64,000 nucleotides of DNA from Flavobacteriales bacterium (GTDB lineage Bacteria; Bacteroidota; Bacteroidia; Flavobacteriales_C; GCA-002722245), in contig CANFBW010000013.1 in NCBI GenBank assembly GCA_947444925.1, positions 1-64,000 of the forward strand. The letters are read 5' to 3'. A program made the position numbers and the translations under genes. The notes under the pieces were generated by a model. The model had not been told where the DNA came from. It was given only the letters and a program-made list of their open reading frames with translations, and ran no database searches. Positions 55,406-64,000 of the stretch are shown piece after piece. Each line of letters begins with the position of its first letter. The first letter of the stretch is position 1.

Positions 55406-56167
55406 TTAAATTTTGCCAAAGAATTCGATGTGCACTTTTTCTTTTGGAAAATCGAGTCTTGTTAGGATTTCCTTGCACGCTATATTCATTTCCGATGGTC
55501 CGCAAACAAAAATTTTGTATGCACGAGGAACTGGATTTGATTCAAAAAATCGACGTAAAATATTTTCACCAATGCGCCCTTCCCATATCTCCTGATGCTG
55601 CAAAAGATTAAGGACTTTGCTTTGTCGACTCAACACATGTTGCACCTTAATGCGTTCAGGATATTGGACAGAAAAAGCCATGATCTCTTTTCCAAAAATA
55701 ATACTGTCATCATTGGTGTTGCCATACAGCAAACAAATTTTACTATTAGGTTCAGCGCGCAATACCGATTGCAGCATGGAATGCATCGGCGCTATACCGC
55801 TTCCTGCAGCGATCAAGTAATAGGTGTTTTCAGCGGCTGCATTCAGTTCAATACAAAATTTTCCACGTGGCGCACCCACTTCTAAGTAGTCGTTCACTTT
55901 CAACTCGTTGTTGGCAAAATTTGACGTAATGCCATCGCCAACGCGCTTTACCGTAATTTGCAAGGGAACATTGTGCACCGCAGAATGACTCAACGAATAA
56001 CTTCTTTTATACTCCAGACCAGCCAATAAATATTTAACCACAACAAACTGTCCAGGATGAAATTGAAATTGCGATTTCAGCAACTCTGGAAGTTCAAATT
56101 CAATCACCACATTGTTGGGAACTGATTTGTCAAGAGAAATGACTTTTAAATTAGAATAATTCGCCAT
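55406..56167 (-). CDS. Ferredoxin-NADP reductase-like flavoprotein without Fe-S domain
   Basis: A 253-residue cytoplasmic FAD/NAD(P)H oxidoreductase. The FAD-binding motif RSYSLSHS, the HPGQFVVVKY strand, the pyrophosphate loop AAGSGIAPMHSML for NAD(P)H and the C-terminal FVCGPSEMNIAC are the FNR-family pattern. Related Bacteroidota proteins of the PaaE/HmpX type end in a [2Fe-2S] domain; here the chain ends at HIEFFGKI, so that domain is absent. It could donate electrons to a separate ferredoxin or to the desaturase 4 kb away, but that is speculative. Confidence 0.8.
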   Translation of the reverse strand: MANYSNLKVISLDKSVPNNVVIEFELPELLKSQFQFHPGQFVVVKYLLAGLEYKRSYSLSHSAVHNVPLQITVKRVGDGITSNFANNELKVNDYLEVGAPRGKFCIELNAAAENTYYLIAAGSGIAPMHSMLQSVLRAEPNSKICLLYGNTNDDSIIFGKEIMAFSVQYPERIKVQHVLSRQSKVLNLLQHQEIWEGRIGENILRRFFESNPVPRAYKIFVCGPSEMNIACKEILTRLDFPKEKVHIEFFGKI

Positions 56168-56219
56168 ACATGTGTTTAATACCTATACGCACAAAAACAA
56201 AAAGGTTTCATATACTCGA

Positions 56220-57761
56220 TTAGCCGGCCCAGCTCCCCCTATCCAAACTGCGGTATTGTATCGCTTCGGCCAAGTGCATTTGTTGAATGTCCTCAGCGCC
56301 ATCTAAGTCTGCAATCGTTCGCGACACTTTTAAAATGCGATCATAAGCACGTGCCGATAAATCGAGCTTCTCCATCGCTGCTTTCAAAAGGGTTTTGCAC
56401 TGCGCGTCCAAATGACAAAACGCTTTGATGTGTCGCGGCTGCATTTGCGCATTGCAGTGCACCCCAATGTCCTCGGCGAAGCGCTTTTGTTGTTTCTGTC
56501 GTGCAGCAATCACACGCTCGCGCACGATGGAACTGGGCTCTCCGCTGCTTTGCACGGTGAGTTCATCAAAAGAAACAGGCGTTACCTCCACGTGCAAATC
56601 AATGCGATCCATCAATGGTCCTGAAATCCGATTGAGGTAACGCTGCACATCGCCTGGATTGCAAACGCACTCTTTGTCGGGATGGTTGTAAAACCCGCAA
56701 GGACAGGGATTCATTGACGCAATAAGCATAAATGACGCCGGATACAGCACTTCAAATTTAGCACGAGAAATACTCACCGTGCGCTCTTCCAATGGCTGTC
56801 GCATCACCTCCAACGCGCTCCGCTTGAACTCGGGCAACTCATCCAAGAAAAGCACGCCATTGTGCGCCAGTGAAATTTCACCAGGCTTCGGAAACACACC
56901 TCCACCCACCAATGCTACATCACTGATCGTATGGTGCGGATTGCGAAAGGGACGTTGAGAAACCAAGCCTCTGCTGCCCTTTAGTTTGCCTGCCACTGAG
57001 TGGATTTTAGTAGTTTCTAAAGCCTCGTGCAAACTCAAGGGCGGCAAAATAGTTGGCAAGCGCTTGGCAAGCATGGTTTTTCCAGAACCCGGCGGACCAA
57101 TCAAAATAACATTGTGACCGCCCGCAGCGGCTATTTCCAAAGAACGCTTCACGTTCTCTTGACCTTTGACCTCATTGAAATCAAATTCAACACCAGCTTG
57201 CTCCGTCAAAAAATGTTCGCGCGTATTGAAATCCAAAGGCGCTTTTCGCTCACTTTTTTTGACAAAAAAATCAATCACGTCCTTGATGTTTTTCATAGGA
57301 TATACTGCGAGTTGATCAACAATGGCGGCTTCTTCACCATTTTCTTCAGGCAAAATAATTCCAGCAAAACCCTGCTCCCGCGCCTTGATCGCTATGGGCA
57401 ATACGCCTTTTACAGGTTGCAGTGTTCCGTCGAGTGATAATTCCGCGAGCAAAATGTACTTGCGCAAGTCGTCAGCCTCGAGCTGGCCCGAAGCGGCGAG
57501 TATGCCCAACGCAATACTTAAATCATAAGCCGAACCTTCCTTCTTAATGTCGGCAGGCGCCATATTGATTATGATTTTTTTACCGGGCATGCGGTATCCG
57601 TTGTGCTTTAATGCCGATTCAATGCGCATTCGACTTTCTTTCACTGCATTGTCGGGCAAGCCCACCAAAAAAAATTTCGATCCAGGTGTTACACTCACCT
57701 CCACGGTAATAACAGTGGCGTCTATACCTGTTACGGTACAGCCAAAAGTTTTGATCAACAT
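56220..57761 (-). CDS. comM: YifB/ComM family AAA+ ATPase
   Basis: A 513-residue cytoplasmic protein of the Mg-chelatase-like group. The N-terminal Lon-like S5 domain (about residues 1-170, with GLPDNAVKESRMRIESAL) is followed by the AAA+ core: Walker A IGPPGSGKTMLAKRLP, Walker B GVLFLDELPEF, and a Cys4 zinc-like insertion (MNPCPCGFYNHPDKECVCNPG). The family in Vibrio and Haemophilus extends DNA branch migration in natural transformation; the same role is inferred here but not shown. The length is normal. It is a single gene, opposite in direction to the next. Confidence 0.93.
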   Translation of the reverse strand: MLIKTFGCTVTGIDATVITVEVSVTPGSKFFLVGLPDNAVKESRMRIESALKHNGYRMPGKKIIINMAPADIKKEGSAYDLSIALGILAASGQLEADDLRKYILLAELSLDGTLQPVKGVLPIAIKAREQGFAGIILPEENGEEAAIVDQLAVYPMKNIKDVIDFFVKKSERKAPLDFNTREHFLTEQAGVEFDFNEVKGQENVKRSLEIAAAGGHNVILIGPPGSGKTMLAKRLPTILPPLSLHEALETTKIHSVAGKLKGSRGLVSQRPFRNPHHTISDVALVGGGVFPKPGEISLAHNGVLFLDELPEFKRSALEVMRQPLEERTVSISRAKFEVLYPASFMLIASMNPCPCGFYNHPDKECVCNPGDVQRYLNRISGPLMDRIDLHVEVTPVSFDELTVQSSGEPSSIVRERVIAARQKQQKRFAEDIGVHCNAQMQPRHIKAFCHLDAQCKTLLKAAMEKLDLSARAYDRILKVSRTIADLDGAEDIQQMHLAEAIQYRSLDRGSWAG

Positions 57762-57810
57762 ACAAATGATTTTTGAGGAAGCGAAGTGCGTTCCAAGGTT
57801 TAGTCAAAGG

Positions 57811-57818
57811 CAAAAATA
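57811..57818 (-). promoter_or_regulatory. -7 element of comM
   Basis: On the minus strand TATTTTTG fits TAnnTTTG exactly and lies 49 bp before the comM start codon. No clear TTG -33 element is seen at the usual distance. Confidence 0.4.
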
Positions 57819-57904
57819 ATCTTTTAATACTTGCTACTGTCTTTAGGTTTCGTAATTTTTCCTATTTTTAGGCATACAATAAACACGAATTAAACTTTAT
57901 TGAA

Positions 57905-58342
57905 ATGAACAGACTTCTATTAGGCCTATTGTTACTGTGTCTTCCAATGCTCACTATTGCTCAGGAAACCCCAGCGAATTGCTACGACAAATACTCCAAA
58001 AAATTTACTGAAAGAGGCGCCTTCATTGTAGAAGACGGCATTCATGAAGACATCATCATCACTATACGTAAAGGAAATACTGCCGAATGCGTTCCTGGAA
58101 AAGTTCGTGTTGAAAAAGGAGCGGTGATTGCGATGTACAGAAGATTTTCGGATGGAACCTACGAAGAAACCCCTTTGGTAAAAAGCTACAAACACAAAGA
58201 AGAGATGACCATTACCTCTGGAAGTGGTATTTCAAAATCAATGCTCACTGTTGATGATGAAGTAATCAATGTAGTATTTACCAAACACATCAAGCCGCCG
58301 AAAAAGAAATTTGCCACTGCCACCGATCCTGACGATCTATAA
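57905..58342 (+). CDS. Small secreted protein, unknown
   Basis: A 145-residue protein with a signal peptide (MNRLLLGLLLLCLPMLTIAQ). The mature part has two Cys (NCYDKYSKKF and AECVPGKVRV), which could form a disulphide, and alternates beta-strands and turns. The tail is Lys-rich (KPPKKKF). I recognise no family. It lies 2 bp before the nitronate-monooxygenase-like gene, so the two are likely co-transcribed, though no shared pathway is evident. Confidence 0.65.
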   Translation: MNRLLLGLLLLCLPMLTIAQETPANCYDKYSKKFTERGAFIVEDGIHEDIIITIRKGNTAECVPGKVRVEKGAVIAMYRRFSDGTYEETPLVKSYKHKEEMTITSGSGISKSMLTVDDEVINVVFTKHIKPPKKKFATATDPDDL

Positions 58343-58344
58343 CC

Positions 58345-59301
58345 ATGACAGAAAGCGCATTTGCCAAATCATTGGGTATACAGTATCCGGTCATCATGGC
58401 CCCTATGTTTTTAGTGTCAAATGCAAACATGATTATTGCCGCCCTACAAAGTGGCATAACAGCGGCGGTGCCAGCGCTCAACTACAGGAGTGACAATGAA
58501 TTCAGAGCGGCCATCAACGAAATAAAAAGCAAAAGCGACAAGCCTTTTGGCGTTAATTTGATCGTCAATAAATCAAATTTTAAATTGAACACGCAATTGC
58601 AAACCTGCCTTGATTTGAAGGTCGCCTTTGTCATTACCTCATTGGGCAGTCCAGAAGAAGTTATAAAAAAATGCAAGCCCAACCGCATCAAGGTGTACTG
58701 CGATGTGGTAGACTTGAAATACGCACAAAAAGTGGAAGCGATGGGTGCCGACGGACTGATCGCGGTAAACTCCAATGCGGGTGGACATTGTGGTCCGATG
58801 AAGCCCGAAGACCTGATTCCACTCCTCAAAAAAAATTGTAAAATCCCCGTAATTTCTGCAGGCGGAGTGGCAACGCATGAAGACTATACAAAAGCCTTGG
58901 CCCTTGGGGCTGACGGCCTGTCCATAGGCACCGTATTTATTGCCAGCAATGAAAGTCCAGTAAGTGCCGATTACAAAAATGCATTAATTCAATATGGCGC
59001 TAAAGACATTGTACTCACTGATAAGCTTTCAGGCTCACACCTCACCGTCATCAACACGCCCTACGTTCAAACTTTAGGAACAAAAGTGAATTGGCTGGAA
59101 AAGATGCTGAAGAAAAACAAATGGCTCAAAAAATACGTAAAGTTGTTTGTCGCTTTGCGCGGCATGAAGGCCATTGAGAAAGCTGCATTTGGCGCTACTT
59201 ATCAAACAATTTGGTGCGCCGGTCCGAGCATTGAGCACATTCACTCTATTCGTCCACTCAAAGACATTGTGAAGGACTTGGTCGAGGGAAAAGTAAGCTG
59301 A
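58345..59301 (+). CDS. Nitronate monooxygenase-like FMN protein
   Basis: A 318-residue cytoplasmic TIM-barrel flavoprotein of the nitronate monooxygenase / 2-nitropropane dioxygenase family. Typical segments are YPVIMAPMFLVSNANMIIAA near the start, FGVNLIVN, ADGLIAVNSNAGGHCG with the conserved His-rich glycine loop, PVISAGGVATHEDYTKALALGADGLSIGT (in blocks) for FMN phosphate binding. Oxidation of alkyl nitronates is the known family reaction; other members are enoyl reductases, so the natural substrate is open. It ends 13 bp before the convergent dsbD-type gene. Confidence 0.85.
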   Translation: MTESAFAKSLGIQYPVIMAPMFLVSNANMIIAALQSGITAAVPALNYRSDNEFRAAINEIKSKSDKPFGVNLIVNKSNFKLNTQLQTCLDLKVAFVITSLGSPEEVIKKCKPNRIKVYCDVVDLKYAQKVEAMGADGLIAVNSNAGGHCGPMKPEDLIPLLKKNCKIPVISAGGVATHEDYTKALALGADGLSIGTVFIASNESPVSADYKNALIQYGAKDIVLTDKLSGSHLTVINTPYVQTLGTKVNWLEKMLKKNKWLKKYVKLFVALRGMKAIEKAAFGATYQTIWCAGPSIEHIHSIRPLKDIVKDLVEGKVS

Positions 59302-59314
59302 AATTTTTCAATAA

Positions 59315-61417
59315 TTACTTGTTCGCCAAATCGTATTTAACTTTCCCTTCTTTTAAAAACTTCAAGAAGCGTTCTACCGACTTTGCTTTGTCATAGTCAA
59401 TAGGATCATTCAATACCTGCTCCTCATTGTTCATCAAAACATAAAATGGCTGACTGTTTCTATTGAACCAGCATTTTTGAATGTCGGCATTTTTTTGAGC
59501 CAGTGTATGTACCTTTTTTCCGTCAACTTTGGATACATAATGTTCATACTTCGGCAGCTCAATCGTTCTTTCGTCAACGTACAAAGAGATCACCACATAG
59601 TTGTCTTTAAGCAATTGCAGCACTTGTGGATCAGTCCACACATTGTCTTCAATTCTACGGCAATTTGTGCAACCCAAGCCAGTAAAATCTAAAAACACAG
59701 GTTTACCCAATTGAGCAGCAACAGCCATTCCCTCCTCGTATTCAAAAAATGCATTGATGCCCAACGGCGCATGCAGCACATCGCTGTATTTGGGTTGTAT
59801 GTTCCACTCAGCAGCACTTTCCTTCTTCGCCAAAATATTAAAATCATGGGTACTCATTGGAGGTAAAAATCCACTTAAAAATTTAAGCGGTGCACCCAAT
59901 AATCCAGGCAACAAATAAATCACAAAACCAAAAGTGGCAATAATGAATCCAAGGCGCGGCACGCCAATGTGTTTCACTTCGGAGTCATGGGCAAATTTGA
60001 TCCATCCCATAAGGTAGCAACCCAATAATGTAAAAATAACGATCCACAAACCGATGTAAATGTCTCTATCGAGCAAGCCCCAATGCTGCGTTAAGTCGGC
60101 AACACTCAAAAACTTCAACGCCAAAGCCAATTCGATAAAACCAAAAACAACTTTTACGGAATTCAGCCATCCGCCTGACTTTGGTAATGAGCGCATCCAC
60201 GAAGGGAAAAAGGCAAAAAGTGTAAATGGCAAGGCGAGCGCAGTTGAAAAACCAAGCATCCCTACCAAGGGATGAATCAATTCCCCTTTAGAGGCCTGCA
60301 CCAGCAATGATCCTGCAATCGGCCCCGTGCAGGAGAACGACACCAATGCCGTGGTAAGCGCCATAAAAAAAACACCTGCATAGCCACCTTTTTCCGACTT
60401 GCTATCAACCTTATTGATCCACGAGCTCGGCAGAGTCAATTCAAACAAACCGAAAAAAGAAGCAGCGAAAACAATGAAAATCAAAAAGAAAATAACGTTT
60501 GGAATCCAGTGTGTCGCCAATAAGTTCGCAGCATCTGCTCCAAAAGCCAAACTGAATAAAGTCCCAATCAAACAAAAAATAAATACAATGCTTAGTCCAA
60601 AAAACACAGCCTTTGAACGACCACGCGCTTTCGACTCTGCGTCACTCATAAAAAAAGTCACCGTCATAGGCACCATCGGAAAAACACAAGGCGTCAACAA
60701 CGCAAAAATGCCCGCACCAAAGGCAATTAAAAAGAGCACCCAATACGAATCTTCCTCCTCCTCATTTACAATGAATTTAGAAGCGCAATCTTTATCACTG
60801 AAACGGTATTTTTGAATGTTGAGCCCAGCCGCATCAAAATAGGTTGACTTCTCTCGTACCGAAAATGCAGCTACTTTTGCTGTGTCATCAGCCACCGTCA
60901 TTGTTGTTTTATCATTGGGAGCAGCTTCTACTTTAACCACCTTCAGTGCAGCACAATTTTTTGAACCGCTGACCTCAAAAGAGAAGCTTTTTAAATCAGG
61001 AGGCAAACATTGGTGGTCGTCGCAACACATGTATTCCAACTCCCCTGTGATTTTAATTTTTTGGTCATTGATCAATTGCACTTCCTGCACAAAATACACA
61101 TCTCCCTCGTGGTAGCTGAGCTTCATTGAAAAAGTGGAATCGTAAAAAGTATGTGCAGCGGGTTCCTTTACCTTGCCAATGAGTTTGAATGGACCTTCGT
61201 CAAAAATAAAACGAGTAGGCACCGGACCGCCCTCTGCAATGTTTTGCGAATACATGTGCCATTTCTTGTCGATCTTGGCATGGAAACGCAGCTCGTAAAC
61301 ACAGTCGCTCTTTTTGTGCGCCTTGAACTGCCATTTAACGGGATCTTGAATTTGTGAGGTTGCAGCAAAAGATTGCAGCAAGATGACGATGGAGAGAAAT
61401 ATCTTTAGTTTACGCAT
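59315..61417 (-). CDS. dsbD: DsbD-type thiol:disulphide interchange protein
   Basis: A 700-residue membrane protein that passes reducing power from cytoplasmic thioredoxin to the periplasm. The N-terminal signal (MRKLKIFLSIVILLQSF) leads a DsbD-alpha-like domain (about residues 20-160, with MCCDDHQCLPP). About eight transmembrane segments (residues 225-520, with LLTPCVFPMVPMTVTFF and SFSCTGPIAG holding the membrane Cys pair) and a periplasmic thioredoxin domain with CTNC (Cys583, Cys586) follow. All three redox parts have their Cys. It is the usual length for the Bacteroidota form. It may serve cytochrome c maturation or disulphide repair. Confidence 0.93.
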   Translation of the reverse strand: MRKLKIFLSIVILLQSFAATSQIQDPVKWQFKAHKKSDCVYELRFHAKIDKKWHMYSQNIAEGGPVPTRFIFDEGPFKLIGKVKEPAAHTFYDSTFSMKLSYHEGDVYFVQEVQLINDQKIKITGELEYMCCDDHQCLPPDLKSFSFEVSGSKNCAALKVVKVEAAPNDKTTMTVADDTAKVAAFSVREKSTYFDAAGLNIQKYRFSDKDCASKFIVNEEEEDSYWVLFLIAFGAGIFALLTPCVFPMVPMTVTFFMSDAESKARGRSKAVFFGLSIVFIFCLIGTLFSLAFGADAANLLATHWIPNVIFFLIFIVFAASFFGLFELTLPSSWINKVDSKSEKGGYAGVFFMALTTALVSFSCTGPIAGSLLVQASKGELIHPLVGMLGFSTALALPFTLFAFFPSWMRSLPKSGGWLNSVKVVFGFIELALALKFLSVADLTQHWGLLDRDIYIGLWIVIFTLLGCYLMGWIKFAHDSEVKHIGVPRLGFIIATFGFVIYLLPGLLGAPLKFLSGFLPPMSTHDFNILAKKESAAEWNIQPKYSDVLHAPLGINAFFEYEEGMAVAAQLGKPVFLDFTGLGCTNCRRIEDNVWTDPQVLQLLKDNYVVISLYVDERTIELPKYEHYVSKVDGKKVHTLAQKNADIQKCWFNRNSQPFYVLMNNEEQVLNDPIDYDKAKSVERFLKFLKEGKVKYDLANK

Positions 61418-61502
61418 ACTCGATTTTACCTATCTCGAAGATATAACAATTGCTGCAAAGCAACGTTGGGACTGCGCTAAATATTACAAAAGAAGCGTTA
61501 AC

Positions 61503-61817
61503 TTAAAACAATCCTACTTTGTAAACACTCAAAATAGGAATCATCACCTCGCCCTTCAACGAAATGTTTTGTTCCGTCACTGCCCAAATAGTCGCTTCCA
61601 CTTTATATGGATTGCCCTGGTAAGACTTGAAATACAATTTCACATTTGACTTTTGTGTTGCGCCCAATGCAGCACCACGCTGCAAATCAATAAGGCGTTG
61701 CAGTTGCTCTTGCTTTGTAGGCAATACATCTTCATTACTGAATCTCAATAATTTCACTTGCTCTTTGTCAATCAATTGAGCGCTTGGAGCAGCTCCTGAA
61801 GATTTTTGCGCCGTCAT
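61503..61817 (-). CDS. Conserved small cytoplasmic protein, unknown
   Basis: A 104-residue protein without signal peptide or membrane segment. The middle and end (LQRLIDLQRGAALGATQKSN, then KVEATIWAVTEQNISLKG and the basic-hydrophobic VMIPILSVYKVGLF) read like a compact conserved domain, and I believe similar proteins occur across Bacteroidota, but no family name or function comes to mind. It lies 85 bp before dsbD on the same strand and 51 bp after the PH-like gene. Confidence 0.7.
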   Translation of the reverse strand: MTAQKSSGAAPSAQLIDKEQVKLLRFSNEDVLPTKQEQLQRLIDLQRGAALGATQKSNVKLYFKSYQGNPYKVEATIWAVTEQNISLKGEVMIPILSVYKVGLF

Positions 61818-61868
61818 ATGTAATGCTTTTAAAAAGTTCTGTAGTGTAAATATAAAAAACCTTGCGGG

Positions 61869-62360
61869 TTATACTTTGACTGTTTGAATTTGTTTCTGTA
61901 TTACAGCACATAATTCCTTAGCCTTCTGACTACCAATGCAATATTTTAATCCGTCTCTGTCGGTAAGCAATACCGCCTGACTTCCTTTTGTAAAAAACTT
62001 GATGATTCCCTTTGAATGTAAATTATACACCGCTCTGTGCAGAGTAAAGCGAGGATAAATGGTGGTTTCAGCGCTAATGATACTGCCCAAATCAATTTTC
62101 ACGCGGCGTGCCATCCAAAAGCCATCCAACACCAAACTACCGGCCGACACCACAGTGCTAATGTGTAAAACAAAAACAAGCAATACCGAAATGGCAAGGG
62201 CTGTGGTACCTAAAATAAAAAACAACTCCTTCGTTTCATCGTCGGCAGCTGAAAAATGATACAATGAAAAGCAGCCCATAGCGATCACCAATCGAATCAA
62301 CAAATGCATTTTGTTGGTGCCTAAATATTGTTTTTCTTCAAATAATATTTCATCGCTCAT
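61869..62360 (-). CDS. Membrane protein with bacterial PH-like domain
   Basis: A 163-residue protein with two transmembrane segments (about residues 19-36 and 46-68) and a C-terminal beta-rich domain (WMARRVKIDLGSIISAET ... FFTKGSQAVLLTDRDGLKYCIGSQKAKELCAVIQKQI). The last part, with LL.TDRDGLKY.IGS and a final helix, looks like the bacterial pleckstrin-homology-like fold found in small membrane proteins. Function unknown. Its start codon overlaps the tilS stop by 4 bp, so it is translated with tilS. Confidence 0.7.
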   Translation of the reverse strand: MSDEILFEEKQYLGTNKMHLLIRLVIAMGCFSLYHFSAADDETKELFFILGTTALAISVLLVFVLHISTVVSAGSLVLDGFWMARRVKIDLGSIISAETTIYPRFTLHRAVYNLHSKGIIKFFTKGSQAVLLTDRDGLKYCIGSQKAKELCAVIQKQIQTVKV

Positions 62361-63673
62361 ACCCTTTCTTTAAGGTGTGCAAGATAAACTTTTTTTGTGT
62401 TTTGACCAACCTTATATCGGTCGTCAATACGTTGTTTAACTAACCACACAATGTCCTTTCCCGATTCCAGTATCCAAATGTTTTCTTTGTCGGCCAATGA
62501 AAATTTGTGGTTCACAAAATAATCACTCAGTTTCACTTTTCCCTTCATACCAAAGGGAATGAACCAATCGCCTTTTTTCCAGCGACGCAATTTGAGCGGA
62601 AATACAAGCTTGTCGAAATCCAAAAAAGCCAGCGCAGTGTCCTTCGGGAATTTCAGCGCCTTGTTGCTTTTTGTTTTCACCTCCAACACAATGGGTGCTG
62701 TCAAACTTTCACCTTCTTCGAGCAAATACTCCTTTTCTTCGTGTAACACAGGCGTTAGCAGCCAAGCCTTTCTGTCTTTTACCAAACGACAATGCTTGCC
62801 CAAAAACTGTTTGCCTGAGCTGGCCGACACTGACGCCAACACGTCGTGTATTTGTTGGTGGGTAAATCCGAAATCAGTCAGCACCTCGCGAAACAATGCC
62901 CTATTTACAGCATTTCCAGTTGTTGTCAACAAGTCAAATTTCCATCCTCCGTCAAAGGCAGCGAGCACTAAATAATCTGCTTTTTCCTTAGCGTAAATTT
63001 TCTGCACGTTGCGAATTCGTTGTTCGCTGTGGGCAAAAGTTTGGTAAAACCCTGGATTAATCGACTTCAAAATGGGCACCACATGGTGGCGTATCCGATT
63101 GCGTGCGTATTTGTCTTCATTGTTGCTCGAATCCTCTTTCCAAGTCAATTTATTTTCCGCCGCATAAGCACTAATTTCAGCCCTTGTCGCGAATAACAAT
63201 GGGCGTGCAATGTTGCCATGCAGCAACTCCATTCCAGTTAAACCCATAATTCCTGTGCCACGTGTGAGATTGAGCAGTACGGTTTCAATTTGATCGTCGA
63301 GATGATGTGCCACCACTATTTTGCTGTATTCAAATTCTGCTGCCAATTGATGAAACCACTCGTAACGCAGCGCACGCGCTGCCATTTGTGTAGAAACACC
63401 TCTTTTTTCGGCATACATTGCCGTATTGAATTGGTTCACGTGCAGCTTCAAATCTAATTTTTTCACCTGTTTGCGCACAAATTTTTCTTCGTCGTCAGAT
63501 TCCTTCCCGCGCAAAGAAAAATTGCAATGCACCACTGCAATTCGGTAACCTGAACTGTGCAGCAGGTGCAAAAGCACCATAGAATCAATGCCACCGCTCA
63601 CCGCTACAAGCAGTTTTTCTTCTTTGTCAAAAATTGCGTGATCCGCAATGAATTGATTGAATCTATCCTTCAT
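62357..63673 (-). CDS. tilS: tRNA(Ile)-lysidine synthase
   Basis: A 438-residue cytoplasmic enzyme that adds lysine to C34 of the AUA-reading tRNA-Ile, using ATP. The PP-loop motif VAVSGGIDSMVLLHLL (about residues 23-38) and the conserved HHLDDQIETVLLNLTRGTG, typical of TilS, are present. The C-terminal domain for tRNA contact includes RRWKKGDWFIPFGMKGKVKLSD. The length is normal. The start overlaps the pabB end by 11 bp, and the stop overlaps the next gene by 4 bp, forming a compact operon. Confidence 0.95.
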   Translation of the reverse strand: MKDRFNQFIADHAIFDKEEKLLVAVSGGIDSMVLLHLLHSSGYRIAVVHCNFSLRGKESDDEEKFVRKQVKKLDLKLHVNQFNTAMYAEKRGVSTQMAARALRYEWFHQLAAEFEYSKIVVAHHLDDQIETVLLNLTRGTGIMGLTGMELLHGNIARPLLFATRAEISAYAAENKLTWKEDSSNNEDKYARNRIRHHVVPILKSINPGFYQTFAHSEQRIRNVQKIYAKEKADYLVLAAFDGGWKFDLLTTTGNAVNRALFREVLTDFGFTHQQIHDVLASVSASSGKQFLGKHCRLVKDRKAWLLTPVLHEEKEYLLEEGESLTAPIVLEVKTKSNKALKFPKDTALAFLDFDKLVFPLKLRRWKKGDWFIPFGMKGKVKLSDYFVNHKFSLADKENIWILESGKDIVWLVKQRIDDRYKVGQNTKKVYLAHLKERV

Positions 63674-64000
63674 TTCTCAACACCTTAAAAAGCACAGCTG
63701 CCTTTGTTAAACATTCATCGTATTCCTGCGCGGCATCGCAATTTGCGGTAATTGCACTGCCTACGGAGACTGACACATATTTTCGTTCTGCGTTATACAG
63801 CACGCTGCGTATAACGACATTGAAATCAAAATTGTTGTGTGCATCAATATAGCCAATGGCGCCTGAATAAACACCCCGCTTCATCGACTCATATTGCTCG
63901 ATCAACTGCAGAGCGCGCAGCTTTGGTGCCCCTGTCATTGACCCCATTGGAAAACATTTTTTTAAAATCTCCACCACTGGTATTGCGCTATCTACAGTGC
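63663..64000 (-). CDS. pabB: Chorismate-binding enzyme, C-terminal part (aminodeoxychorismate synthase component I type)
   Basis: The gene runs off the right edge of the window, so only the last 112 residues are seen. The segment FPMGSMTGAPKLRALQLIEQYE, the YSGAIGYIDAHNNFDFNVVIR region and VSVSVGSAITANCDAAQEYDE belong to the chorismate-binding domain, with the Gly-Ser and Glu residues of the active site. Bacteroidota PabB ends in this way. TrpE and isochorismate synthases are related, so PabB is the likeliest but not the only choice. It overlaps tilS by 11 bp. Confidence 0.8.
   Translation of the reverse strand, partial: TVDSAIPVVEILKKCFPMGSMTGAPKLRALQLIEQYESMKRGVYSGAIGYIDAHNNFDFNVVIRSVLYNAERKYVSVSVGSAITANCDAAQEYDECLTKAAVLFKVLRNEG

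Noticed and set aside
1-64000. tRNA, rRNA, CRISPR array, prophage or replication origin
   Set aside because: No stretch with the required conserved bases, repeat-spacer pattern or gene set was noticed on either strand. A covariance-model scan was not possible here.

Overview
This 64 kb window comes from a member of the Bacteroidota, probably a free-living polysaccharide degrader. The evidence is: secreted proteins ending in type IX secretion (T9SS) sorting domains of both type A and type B, an orphan GldM/PorM homologue, a SecA of about 1,100 residues with a long insertion, a DUF2795 protein, and several promoters fitting the Bacteroidota pattern TTG-N19/20-TAnnTTTG. I saw no rRNA, tRNA, CRISPR array, complete insertion sequence or prophage.

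Region 1 (1-18.7 kb, all + strand) looks like a beta-1,3-glucan (laminarin-type) utilisation locus. It holds the tail of a T9SS type B protein, a large modular GH81 endo-beta-1,3-glucanase, a 7TMR-DISM membrane sensor fused to an IS1595-type zinc ribbon, a secreted T9SS type A protein, a small secreted beta-sandwich protein, a GH16 lipoprotein, two predicted outer-membrane beta-barrels, a surface lipoprotein and a GH3 beta-glucosidase. No SusC/SusD pair is present. Four copies of a 15-bp motif, TGNNTNNTAAGCGCA, lie upstream of the GH81 gene (two copies), the type A secreted gene and the GH16 operon. This looks like a shared operator.

Region 2 (18.7-26.4 kb) is a uronate cluster of two convergent operons. 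kdgK-kdgA-MFS transporter (+) meets DUF4861-kduD-kduI-GH88 (-) with no bases between the stop codons. Together they encode every step from unsaturated uronyl oligosaccharides to pyruvate plus glyceraldehyde 3-phosphate, but no polysaccharide lyase is in the window.

Region 3 (26.4-42 kb) contains PEP carboxylase, a secreted beta-helix T9SS protein, the four-gene Anbu operon (circularly permuted ATP-grasp, alpha-E, transglutaminase, Anbu proteasome-like peptidase), a small secreted protein and glutamate synthase gltB-gltD.

Region 4 (42-64 kb) is mostly housekeeping: the orphan GldM homologue, a predicted outer-membrane protein, a methyltransferase, a PduO-type cobalamin adenosyltransferase, DUF2795, SecA, a fatty-acid desaturase, a large T9SS protein joining a five-bladed-propeller-like region to a beta-helix, a spermidine-synthase-like protein, a ferredoxin-reductase-like flavoprotein, a YifB/ComM ATPase, a nitronate monooxygenase-like protein, a DsbD-type reductase and a pabB-tilS-PH-like operon cut by the window edge.

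Assignments rest on reading translated sequences and motifs by eye. No database search was run. Many starts were moved to an internal Met that begins a clear signal peptide or the conserved domain.
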